DNA from: Lactiplantibacillus pingfangensis
Lineage (GTDB): Bacteria; Bacillota; Bacilli; Lactobacillales; Lactobacillaceae
NCBI RefSeq assembly: GCF_005404945.1
Contig: NZ_BJDG01000006.1
Span: 62,001 to 126,000 of the forward strand
Direction of reading: 5' to 3'
DNA: 64,000 nt
Both the position numbers and the translations under genes were made by a program. Each line of letters starts with the position of its first letter. Position 1 is the first letter of the stretch. Of the stretch, positions 32,017 to 39,845 are shown piece after piece. The notes beneath the pieces are model-generated. The model did no database searches, was not told the DNA's origin, and saw nothing but the letters and a program-made list of their open reading frames with translations.

Positions 32017-33487
32017 TTATTTTTTATCTTTTTCATCGATCAATTTCCGTATCCGTTTCATATTCACACAAAAGAGCGTAATTGCCCCTTGGAGCGTCAT
32101 GGCCTGAATATCGTTCGAATAGCTACGATCGATCATACCCATGTTCGTGTTTTAATTCGGCGTTCTTAGCCTCTATCTTGTAACGAGTTTTGACTCGTTC
32201 ATTGAAATAGTCAGTCGCTTCGAAGGCCATTTGTGCCTTATGTTCATTTGATTTGATTGATACATTGTAACTTTTAGATTTCGCTCCCGCTTTATAACAT
32301 CCTTCTCGTAGTGGGCAATGCTGACACTGTTCCACATCAAAGAAGTACGTCATACATTGATTCGTTCCTTGGTCTTTTTTACCAGTCCTGGCTTTGCGAA
32401 TCGCCATATGACCTGCTGGACAGACAAACATACCGGCATCTTTATTATAATCCCATTTATCCTCGGCCTTACGTTGACCATTGGTGATTACTGGTGTTAG
32501 GCGTGAAACTAGTTTTATCTTATTTTTGGCGGTATATTTTAAATTTTTCTTGCCGGAATACGCGTGATCACCGATGACTTCGGTGACCGTCATGCCGTTT
32601 TCAACTGAATCTTCAATCAATCTTGGTAAATATTGACCATCACCTTTTTCACCACTAGTGACCACGGCGGCGGTGATAATCTGATTTTCTGTCATGCTTA
32701 AGTGAGTCTTGTAACCAAAAAATGAGGTATCTTTGCTTTTGTGACCAGTTTTGGCATCGTGATCTGCGGAATAACGTTCATATGACTTTACGTCACCTTG
32801 AATTTCTTCAAGATTATTCAAAGCCTCGAAAATACCGTTTTGAGGGAATAATTGAGGCTTGGCTTTGACCTCGTCAATCAATTTTGTAACGTATTGTTGT
32901 TCATTTAATAGATCGTTGGAAGTATTCTTTACCGGCAATTGTTCCTTGATTTTAGGATTAACACCATAAAGATGTTTTCTCAATATTTTACTTGCTTGCC
33001 GAAGTGTTTCGACTGGTGATTTTTGATTGTATCTAGCCACTGTATGAGTCGCGTCGACAATAATTGTATCAGGTGCTAAGACATCATTTTTGATCGCGAT
33101 TTCGACCGTTTTGCCGATCAACTTTTTAAGCAAATTGACGTCTTTAAGCCGTTGCCGGCGAAACTTGGCTAATAAGCTGGGATGAATAACGTCGTCTTCA
33201 GGGTTAAGTCCTAGGAAGAATTTCATTGCTAAATCCGTCTTCGCTCGGACAACCAAATCACGATCAGAAAGGTTATATCGTACTTTCAGATAGAGATACT
33301 TAAACATTTGAATCGGGTCGACAGCGGTTCTCCCCATATCAATTGAATATTTGTCAGATAATTCATCATAGATAAACGAAAAGTCAACGAGCTCGGTTAG
33401 TTTCCGTAGTTCATTGTCTGCCGGAATTAAAATATCATAAAGCTCCGCATACTTGCTGAGACCCAATGTTGTTTGTTTTTGAAGCAT
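32017..33487 (-). pseudogene. IS1182-type transposase, frameshifted near the C-terminus
   Basis: Start ATG 33487 with GAGGTG upstream. The N-terminal domain (DPIQMFKYLYLKVRYNLSDR) and catalytic residues are visible: Asp in IIVDATHTV, Asp in VIGDHAYSG, Glu in KIEAKNAELKHEHG. The open frame stops at 32123, right after HGYDRS. In the DNA the stop follows a duplicated four-base unit (GATCGATCG); removing four bases restores a frame reading SYSNDIQAMTLQGAITLF to a stop at 32017, the expected family ending. So about 35 residues are lost. The DDE residues survive, but activity is doubtful. Confidence 0.85.
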
Positions 33488-33637
33488 CTCAATCACCTCG
33501 ATGCCTAATTATATCAAAAAGAAAGCGCTATCTAAATGTTTACAGAACATTTAGGTGCACTTCCTAAAACCGAACTACTTTTTCAGCAGCCCCAGCTCAA
33601 GCTGGCGTCCTTTCAATTTGTCTCGGCAATTGCGCGT

Positions 33638-34222
33638 TTAAGCCGCCACTTGACCGCCCAATAACAAGCCTACCAAATAGGTGATCAGGGCCGTTGCAAT
33701 CCCGACCATGACATTTCTAAAAATAACTTTTGGTAACGAAGCCGTCGCCCTTTTGGCGCTGACGGTGGCATTCAAACTCAAGGCAACGACCATCGCCAAA
33801 ATTGTATTGATGAGCCGCCAAGCTGGGGTGGACAAACTAATCGCCAATAACGGGATCAACGCCCCCAGCATGAATGACACAAATGACGTTCCAGCCGCAT
33901 GAATGGGGTTCAACAAATCAATTTCACGAAGTCGGGTCGCATCGACCGTGGCTACTTGGTTTAGCTTACTCAATTGCACCTCTTTTTGAGCGCTGACAGA
34001 GACGTATTCGCCACCAGCCATCGAACAGGCCCCCGCGATCATTCCAGAAATCCCACTGATAAATAGTGTCGTATTACTCAAATCAGCGCCGACAGCGCCT
34101 AGAACGATCCCAGAAACCGAGATAATCCCATCATTTGCGCCCAGAATACCGGCACGTAGGATGTTCAAGCAATCCCAAAAATGAAAGTAACGATTCTGCC
34201 AAATTTTAATTGTGTTTAACAT
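33638..34222 (-). CDS. VIT/CCC1-type transporter with a shortened cytoplasmic domain
   Basis: 194 residues, where relatives usually have about 225-240. The first segment LRAGILGANDGIISVSGIVL and GACSMAGGEYVSVSAQKEV are typical of the VIT1/CCC1 (Mn2+/Fe2+) family. The metal-binding helices that normally separate TM2 and TM3 are reduced to about 20 residues (LSKLNQVATVDATRLREIDL). Three more membrane segments follow. AAGGGAG nine bases before the ATG supports the start. The IS end lies 25 bp past its stop and has probably removed the native 3' region. Metal export is expected but may be altered. Confidence 0.88.
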   Translation of the reverse strand: MLNTIKIWQNRYFHFWDCLNILRAGILGANDGIISVSGIVLGAVGADLSNTTLFISGISGMIAGACSMAGGEYVSVSAQKEVQLSKLNQVATVDATRLREIDLLNPIHAAGTSFVSFMLGALIPLLAISLSTPAWRLINTILAMVVALSLNATVSAKRATASLPKVIFRNVMVGIATALITYLVGLLLGGQVAA

Positions 34223-34256
34223 GTTCCAAAACTCCCTTATGACCTAATTTTCGGCG

Positions 34257-34291
34257 AAAAAAACAGCACATGGCGTTAATTGCCACGCGCT
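34257..34291 (-). terminator. Terminator of nrdDG
   Basis: CAGCGCGTGGC / GCCATGTGCTG stem followed by seven T on the minus strand. Confidence 0.85.
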
Positions 34292-34310
34292 GCGGTTGGT
34301 CTAAGCTGAC

Positions 34311-34892
34311 TTAACGTTTCAATTTATCCCAAATCACGACTTCACCAGTTGCGAGTGATTTAGGCACATCAATAATCCGTTGATTGGCGCTCCCACGAAA
34401 TTGCAGCGTCAAATCTTTCTGTTCTTCCAAAAAGCGGCCATCCACTAAAATATCAATTAGTGATAATAATTTCAACTTGTCATCAGAATCCTGTTGTAAT
34501 TCATCCCAGCTATACCCTGACCAAGACCAGATATCCTTAGTATGACCAAATTCTGCTCTGATTCGTTCACAAATCCGAATCGCAACTTGGGTATTCAAAA
34601 ATGGTTCACCACCAAGCAACGTCAGGCCTTGCACGTAATCCTGACTCAAATCGGTCATAATCTGATCTTCTAAATCTTGCGTATAGGGCTGCCCATAATG
34701 GAAATTCTGAGCGGCGACATTGTAGCAGCCAGGGCAATGAAACGGGCAGCCACTGAGATATAGACTGCAGCGGACGCCTTCCCCATCAACAAAGTTAAAC
34801 GCCTTGTAGTCAGCGACGTATTGTTCACTTAAGTCCTCTGCCAGCCATTCTTTGGGCATCGGATTGTTTGGTCCTTTCATAGCGCGCGGCAT
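34311..34892 (-). CDS. nrdG: Anaerobic ribonucleotide reductase activating protein NrdG
   Basis: 193 residues. The radical-SAM iron-sulfur motif is CPFHCPGC (CX3CX2C, about residues 49-56), preceded by VDGEGVRCSLYLSG, and TLLGGEPFLN is the SAM-binding GGEP motif. It generates the glycyl radical on NrdD using S-adenosylmethionine. Its ATG with GGAG ten bases upstream lies inside the end of nrdD (68-bp overlap); internal ATGs at 34880 and 34859 are alternatives. The N-terminal extension before the motif is longer than in many relatives. Confidence 0.95.
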   Translation of the reverse strand: MPRAMKGPNNPMPKEWLAEDLSEQYVADYKAFNFVDGEGVRCSLYLSGCPFHCPGCYNVAAQNFHYGQPYTQDLEDQIMTDLSQDYVQGLTLLGGEPFLNTQVAIRICERIRAEFGHTKDIWSWSGYSWDELQQDSDDKLKLLSLIDILVDGRFLEEQKDLTLQFRGSANQRIIDVPKSLATGEVVIWDKLKR

Positions 34893-37047
34893 TTTTAATC
34901 ATCTCCGGAGACATATTTTTTTGACGTGACGCAATTTCCACATGGCGGCCATGGACCATCGGCCGTTGTTGTGGATTTCCTAAATAACCACAGGTCCGTT
35001 TAACAACATCGCAATATTTCGGATCGTGGTTGCCACATTGTGGACAAACAAAGCCACGCGCGGTTGCCTTAAATTCACCTTTGAAGCCACACTTGAAACA
35101 TTGGTCGATGGCCGTATTTGTCCCTAAATAACCGACATGATCGTAGGCCCAGTCCCAAACTGCTTCCAAGGCCTTGGGATTCTGGGTTAAGTTTGGATAT
35201 TCACAGTAGTGGATAAACCCACCCGATGCATACTGTGGAAAACGTTCTTCCATCGTTAATTTTTCAAATGGTGTTGGATGTTTCCGGACATCAAAGTGGA
35301 AACTGTTCGTATAATATTCTTTGTCAGTAATATCTGGAATCCGACCAAATTTTTCAATATCGTCGCGACAGAACGTATCAGTCAACGATTCAGCTGGTGT
35401 GGAATAGAGGCTATAATGGTAGCCACTCTCGGCTGCCCACGCCGCACACTTATCCCGCAACGTCTTAACAACCGTTTCAGCGAAATCAAGTGCTTCAGCA
35501 TCATGTTCCCAGTTTGGACCAAAGAACGTCGTGCAGACTTCGTAAATCCCAATATAGCCAAGTGAAATCGTCGCCCGCTGATTTTTGAACAACTCGTCAA
35601 CATTGCCACCAGCTGGTAGTCGTTTGCCAAAGGCGCCATACATATAAAGCAAGGGCGCATTTTCTGGTTGTGCTTCCTTAGTTCGTTCAATGCGGTAAGC
35701 AAGTGCTTGGTGACAAGTCGCCATCCGTTCCTCGAAAATTTCCCAGAATAGCTTGCGATCGCCGTGGGCCGACAAAGCGATCCGCGGTAAATTGACAGTC
35801 ACAACCCCCAAATTCATGCGGCCAGAATTGACTTCAACGCCATTATCGTCACGCCAGCCTTGTAAGAAGGAACGACAACCCATCGGCGTTTTAAAACTAC
35901 CCGTGAGTGCCTTGATTTTATCGTACATTAAAAGATCCGGGTACATCCGCTTGGTTGAGCAGTCGATGGCTAATTCTTTAATATCATAATTGGGATCATC
36001 TGGCGCTAAGTTTAGACCACGTTTGATCGTGAAAATTAACTTTGGAAAAATCGCTGTCCGTCGTTCTTTACCTAAGCCTTTTATGCGAATCTGTAAAATT
36101 GCCCGCTGGATTTCACGTTCAATCCAACTCGTTCCTAAGCCAAAGTTAACCGTCGTAAATGGTGTTTGACCTTGAGATGAATACAAGGTATTGATTTCAT
36201 ATTCCAACGCTTGCATGGCATCATAAATATCTTTTTTTGTCTTAGTCTTGGCGTAAGCCTTACGTTTATCGGCTGCGACCCACTTTTCAGCATCTGCCAA
36301 ATGTTTTTGATAATTAATCTCAGCATATGGTGCCAATAATTGGTCCACCCGATTAGCGGAGCAACCGCCATACTGCAATGAAGCGACATTCGCGATAATT
36401 TGCGCCATTTGTGCCGTGGCGGTCTGAATTGACCGTGGTGAAGCCACTTCGGCGTTCCCAATTTTATAACCGTTCTTAAACATGCCATCAAAATCAATGA
36501 GGCAACAATTGGTTTCTGGGGTGACCGGTGAATAGTCCAAGTCATGCCAATGAATATCACCGCGCAAATGCGCTTTCGCCACTAAATCAGGCAACATTTT
36601 TAAGCCAATGGCCCGACTCGCCGCCCCAGCTTCAAGATCCCGCTGGGTATTAAAAACGTTACTATCCTTATTAGCATTTTCGTGAACCACACTCGCGTCC
36701 TTATTGAATAACTTTTCAATTCGTTCACGAACATTGGTTGCGGCTGAAAATCGGCCTTGTTCCGCGACAAAATAAGCTTGATACCGATCCGCGGCGTCAG
36801 TTTCAGCCAAATCAATTAAAATTTGGCGCAATGCTGGCCGCAATTCACGTGTTTCAATCACGGTCGTTTGTTGATAATGTTCAACTAGCGCCCGCTTGAC
36901 TGCCGTTTGAGCCGCCTCATCTAACCCAAGTTGATCTAAAACAAAATTAAGTTTATATGGATGAAATTTCGTCTGTGTCCCACCACGCTTGATGACTGGC
37001 AATGGTCGCAATTGATCTAAAATTTCCGTTGTGTTTGTTGTTAACAT
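34825..37047 (-). CDS. nrdD: Anaerobic ribonucleoside-triphosphate reductase NrdD
   Basis: 740 residues from the ATG at 37047 (AGTGAGG six bases upstream); an upstream in-frame start has no SD. An N-terminal ATP-cone regulatory domain (VIKRGGTQTKFHPYKLNFVL) leads into the ten-stranded barrel (NVASLQYGGCSANRVDQL; MGCRSFLQGW). At the C-terminus are the zinc site (CFKCGFKG and CPQCGNHD) and the glycyl radical motif RTCGYLG. It makes deoxynucleotides without oxygen. Operon with nrdG; two NrdR-type boxes lie upstream. Confidence 0.96.
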   Translation of the reverse strand: MLTTNTTEILDQLRPLPVIKRGGTQTKFHPYKLNFVLDQLGLDEAAQTAVKRALVEHYQQTTVIETRELRPALRQILIDLAETDAADRYQAYFVAEQGRFSAATNVRERIEKLFNKDASVVHENANKDSNVFNTQRDLEAGAASRAIGLKMLPDLVAKAHLRGDIHWHDLDYSPVTPETNCCLIDFDGMFKNGYKIGNAEVASPRSIQTATAQMAQIIANVASLQYGGCSANRVDQLLAPYAEINYQKHLADAEKWVAADKRKAYAKTKTKKDIYDAMQALEYEINTLYSSQGQTPFTTVNFGLGTSWIEREIQRAILQIRIKGLGKERRTAIFPKLIFTIKRGLNLAPDDPNYDIKELAIDCSTKRMYPDLLMYDKIKALTGSFKTPMGCRSFLQGWRDDNGVEVNSGRMNLGVVTVNLPRIALSAHGDRKLFWEIFEERMATCHQALAYRIERTKEAQPENAPLLYMYGAFGKRLPAGGNVDELFKNQRATISLGYIGIYEVCTTFFGPNWEHDAEALDFAETVVKTLRDKCAAWAAESGYHYSLYSTPAESLTDTFCRDDIEKFGRIPDITDKEYYTNSFHFDVRKHPTPFEKLTMEERFPQYASGGFIHYCEYPNLTQNPKALEAVWDWAYDHVGYLGTNTAIDQCFKCGFKGEFKATARGFVCPQCGNHDPKYCDVVKRTCGYLGNPQQRPMVHGRHVEIASRQKNMSPEMIKNAARYERTKQSDAQRMAGRGLK

Positions 37048-37125
37048 GTGCATCCTCACTTTTCCGTCACTTTGGCACAAAAGGTACAGCGGCACAACCA
37101 ATTGTGCTACTCATCCGTTTTCGAT

Positions 37126-37169
37126 ACTATATATAGTAGCTCATTTTTGAGGAACTGCCTATATGGTGT
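37126..37169. promoter_or_regulatory. Pair of candidate NrdR boxes
   Basis: ACTATATATAGT (37126-37137) is a perfect palindrome matching the NrdR consensus core. A weaker second box, ACTGCCTATATGGTGT (37154-37169), is centred 30 bp away, the three-turn spacing usual for NrdR. Both precede nrdD. Confidence 0.65.
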
Positions 37170-37489
37170 TATTGACTGCTTCTCAAGCAAAAAGCATAAT
37201 TCGCGCGGTTTGCCATCAATATAACTCATCAAAAAATTTGTTTTATATCATTTGATTGATAGATTTGGAATAATTAATATAGGTCTTGAACGACCCTGAT
37301 ACGGGCCAACTACCCGCGGTTTCATTAAAATTTTCACGATGACTTTAGTCGTAACCAATCGTTCAAAATTGATTTTCAAACAATACACTCGTAAACGTTA
37401 ATAATTAATTTGGTCTTAAATTATCAATCCTAAAATTAAATTTATTGCTAAAGAGACGCGTTTTGGTTTCGATTATGATAATGGTCATC

Positions 37490-37697
37490 TATAATAGAAC
37501 TCTGAGAGAGCAAGCGTGGGACAAAAGGCGGGTTGCTACCGAGCATAGCCTAGGAAACCGGATGATTGGGGCTTGCAATCGTTCGGTTTCCGTAGCTCTG
37601 TTGCATCCGTGCCTCTTGTTCCACGTTTCGAGGATAAATATTCGGAGTTACAAACGAGTCTGGGGTTTTGTCCCAGACTCGTCGGAGGAGAGATTAG
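37490..37697 (+). promoter_or_regulatory. Promoter and structured leader of the lipoprotein gene
   Basis: TATAAT (37490-37495) with a weak -35 places the transcript start near 37502, almost exactly where repeat family 3 begins. The repeat therefore forms a leader of about 195 nt whose last hairpin (GAGTCTGGGG / CCCAGACTC) ends just before the SD GGAGGAG. The 37102-37489 stretch is AT-rich with nothing but the NrdR boxes. Confidence 0.5.
37508..37684 (+). repeat. Repeat family 3, copy 2
   Basis: Same family as 28543-28716, opposite strand. Terminal stem GTGGGACAA / TTGTTCCAC, inner stem GGAAACCG / CGGTTTCC and apical GATTG / CAATC, then hairpin GAGTCTGGGG / CCCAGACTC. Confidence 0.75.
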
Positions 37698-38195
37698 ATG
37701 AAAAAAATACGGGGCGTCTTGGGCTTGGTACTAATCCTGAGTATTGGATTAGCCGGGTGCCAGTCAACGGCCACCGGGGATGACAGTGCCAACCAGCAAA
37801 TTAGTTCGGCAGCCCCGACCGTGACCGCTGTTAGTAAGGTCCATTCGACCGACTATTTGGGCCGTTGGGTCAGTCAGTCTGAACAATTAGTTTTATATTT
37901 AAATGCTAATCAACAGTTAGCCTTATTTCAATCGGGACACGCAACAATTAAAGGCAACTTCAACTTAAAATTAGTCAACAATAGTCGCGCCACAATTACC
38001 CAACTAGACTTGGGTACGGCGACCTTAACTTTGAATGATGCCAATGACATGACGTTGAAAACAAGTCAACAAACGACTCAACTCAACAAAGACACCGGCT
38101 GGAGTCCTAAACACAGTGATATGCCAACGACTACCGCAGCTGCCTTAAAGGGCGCTTCCCTCACTTCAGGGACGCCATTAAAACCAGATTATTAA
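37698..38195 (+). CDS. Small secreted lipoprotein
   Basis: 165 residues with a lipoprotein signal peptide (KKIRGVLGLVLILSIGLAGC; lipobox LAGC, modified Cys21). The mature part has a Ser/Thr linker and a small beta-rich domain (YLGRWVSQSEQLVLYLNANQ; GNFNLKLVNNSRATITQLDL) like small lactobacillar lipoproteins of unknown function. SD GGAGGAG lies directly after the repeat-3 hairpin. It is single, ends at a strong bidirectional terminator, and should sit on the outer face of the membrane. Confidence 0.88.
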   Translation: MKKIRGVLGLVLILSIGLAGCQSTATGDDSANQQISSAAPTVTAVSKVHSTDYLGRWVSQSEQLVLYLNANQQLALFQSGHATIKGNFNLKLVNNSRATITQLDLGTATLTLNDANDMTLKTSQQTTQLNKDTGWSPKHSDMPTTTAAALKGASLTSGTPLKPDY

Positions 38196-38211
38196 TCTAC
38201 AGAAGACCATT

Positions 38212-38255
38212 AAAGGACAACACTTAGTGCAAGTTGCACTAAACGTTGTCCTTTT
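38212..38255. terminator. Bidirectional terminator between lipoprotein and dapE
   Basis: AAAGGACAAC..TTAGTGCAA pairs almost perfectly with TTGCACTAA..GTTGTCCTTT, T-runs on both sides. Confidence 0.9.
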
Positions 38256-38287
38256 AATTTGGCTAAACTATCAATCATGTGTTTCGT

Positions 38288-39433
38288 TTATTTCAAATAA
38301 TCAACAAACAATTCTTCATATAAGTTAATGAAGTCAAGATACATCTGCTTATCAATACTTTCATTGACCTGATGCGGGGTGTCATTACCGGGACCAAACA
38401 TGATAAATGGAAAATCACTCGGCTTCCCTTTCAACAAATTCGAGGCATCCGTCACCGCTGGAATAGCTACCTTCGGAATTGGTTGTCCGGCAAAGCTTTC
38501 GCCAATCTTAGCTGCCAGATTACTTAACTTAGTGTCCTTGGGCGACTGCACTGGATTTTGTGACATGAAGACTGACATGTCTAGCTTAGCGCCTTTCGCA
38601 TTCTGTTCATCAACGAGCTTTTGTAGCGTTTCAATCGCAGCCACATTATCATATTCAGGAATTGACCGAATATTCATTTCAGTTTTCGCCTGAGCGGGAA
38701 TCGAATTGACCTGATTGCCACCTTGTAAAATTGTGGCGTTAAACACTAAATCACCAAGTAAGGCATTGTGCCGGTCACTTTCACGAAAATCATGGTTAGC
38801 TTGATTGAGTAATTCAATCAGTGGATCAAGCGCATTATAGCCCTGTTCTGGCATTGAACTGTGCGCGGCCTTCCCAGTCGACTTAATGCGAACATCAATC
38901 GACCCCTTATGTGCAAACGCAATGTTATACCCCGACGGCTCACCGATCAGCAAAGCGTCGACGTCTTTCATGGTCCCAGCGGTATGAAACTGTTGCGACC
39001 CAGTCTCGCCAATTTCTTCAGCCACGGTTGCCATCAATCGAATCCGGCCATGGGTCAGCGTCTTGGCAGCCTTGATTTCAATCATCGCAATTGCCATTGC
39101 CGCTAAGCCAGACTTCATATCGGTTGCACCACGACCATACAACTTGCCCGCTTTCTCTGTCAGGACAAATGGGTCAGTGTCCCACTGCTCAAGATCCCCC
39201 GGCGTCACAACATCCATGTGTCCAGAAATCCCTAAAACTGGCCCGTTTGTTCCAATTTCGGCCACCAGATTACTCCGTGTCGCGCTTAGTGGCATCAACG
39301 TTGCCTTAATCCCGTGATCCGCGAACAATCGCTGCAAATATTGAGCGACTTCAATTTCATGATCATTAACCGATTTGATTTTAACTAAATCGGCAAAAAT
39401 TTGAATTTTTTCGGCTTCACTAAATACTGACAT
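38288..39433 (-). CDS. dapE: M20 metallopeptidase, succinyl-diaminopimelate desuccinylase-like
   Basis: 381 residues. Zinc-site motifs in order: GISGHMDVVTPGD (about 69-81), GRGATDMKSGLAA (about 100), the catalytic glutamates in VAEEIGETG (about 136), and a late His in GPGNDTPHQVNE. The lid or dimer domain carries GKAAHSSMPEQGYNALD. This fits the ArgE/DapE group; DapE is the usual annotation in lactobacilli but a dipeptidase or acetylornithine deacetylase is possible. AAAGGATGATGG before the ATG is the SD. Single gene. Confidence 0.85.
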   Translation of the reverse strand: MSVFSEAEKIQIFADLVKIKSVNDHEIEVAQYLQRLFADHGIKATLMPLSATRSNLVAEIGTNGPVLGISGHMDVVTPGDLEQWDTDPFVLTEKAGKLYGRGATDMKSGLAAMAIAMIEIKAAKTLTHGRIRLMATVAEEIGETGSQQFHTAGTMKDVDALLIGEPSGYNIAFAHKGSIDVRIKSTGKAAHSSMPEQGYNALDPLIELLNQANHDFRESDRHNALLGDLVFNATILQGGNQVNSIPAQAKTEMNIRSIPEYDNVAAIETLQKLVDEQNAKGAKLDMSVFMSQNPVQSPKDTKLSNLAAKIGESFAGQPIPKVAIPAVTDASNLLKGKPSDFPFIMFGPGNDTPHQVNESIDKQMYLDFINLYEELFVDYLK

Positions 39434-39564
39434 TCAACCATCATCCTTTCAACATAAGTTTATCTTAACGCAGAATAACTAGTGACAGGGTCAATCAGGT
39501 TCCAACAAAAAGAATCAGCGTCAGATTTAAACGCTGATTCTTCATATTAAGAAAGTTCTAACTC

Positions 39565-39845
39565 AAGGTTGCAAGTCTCAAAAGAAACGTGAACAGAACC
39601 ATATCAGCAAACAGTCGCTCCTAAACTTGACTCATGGTGAGCAACTCCGTTAGCTGTAGGTTGGGACTGATCTCATCGGTCGTGCTGGTGGCGTTAATCG
39701 GCCGTTTTTGCCGATTTTACACCACGGACGGTCCGGGACACTTGTGGTTTTGGCAAGGGTTCCGGGCGAGGACCAAGACGTGCTTGGCTTGGTCCAGTCC
39801 CACGACCGCATGTTATCAGTCCCAACCGAAAGTGGCAATCTTGAC
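39565..39845 (+). repeat. Composite intergenic repeat, copy E (module 1)
   Basis: Left part begins AAGGTTGCAAGTCTCAAAAG, a diverged form of the outer repeat. Module 1 is at 39661-39825 with flanks CTGTAGG (39654-39660) and CCGAAAG (39826-39832), which are altered copies of the CTGGAAG duplication. The repeat ends against the stop codon of the PTS gene at 39846, leaving no room for a separate terminator. Confidence 0.7.
39661..39825 (+). repeat. Structured module 1, copy E
   Basis: 165 bp; terminal repeats TTGGGACTGAT / ATCAGTCCCAA. The third stem is GGACCAAG (39770-39777) / CTTGGTCC (39788-39795) and the first hairpin AATCGGC / GCCGATT. It could also end transcription of the convergent-side PTS gene. 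Confidence 0.8.

Larger units (their letters stand above)
31877..33613 (-). mobile_element. IS1182-family-like insertion sequence (inactive by frameshift)
   Basis: Ends are inverted: AAAGGACGCTGGCTCAAGC at 31877 and AAAGGACGCCAGCTTGAGC read from 33613 inward, each followed by GGCTGCTGA. Length about 1.74 kb, with one transposase gene and a hairpin terminator inside its left end (31947-31994). No clear target duplication is seen beyond a possible CAA. It separates the VanZ-like and VIT-type genes. Confidence 0.8.

Noticed and set aside
31978-32169. 63-codon plus-strand frame at the end of the insertion sequence
   Set aside because: It begins in the terminator hairpin and is the complement of the transposase end.
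37445-37783. 112-codon open frame over repeat family 3 and the start of the lipoprotein gene
   Set aside because: It overlaps the promoter and leader and is out of frame with the lipoprotein, which has SD and lipobox.
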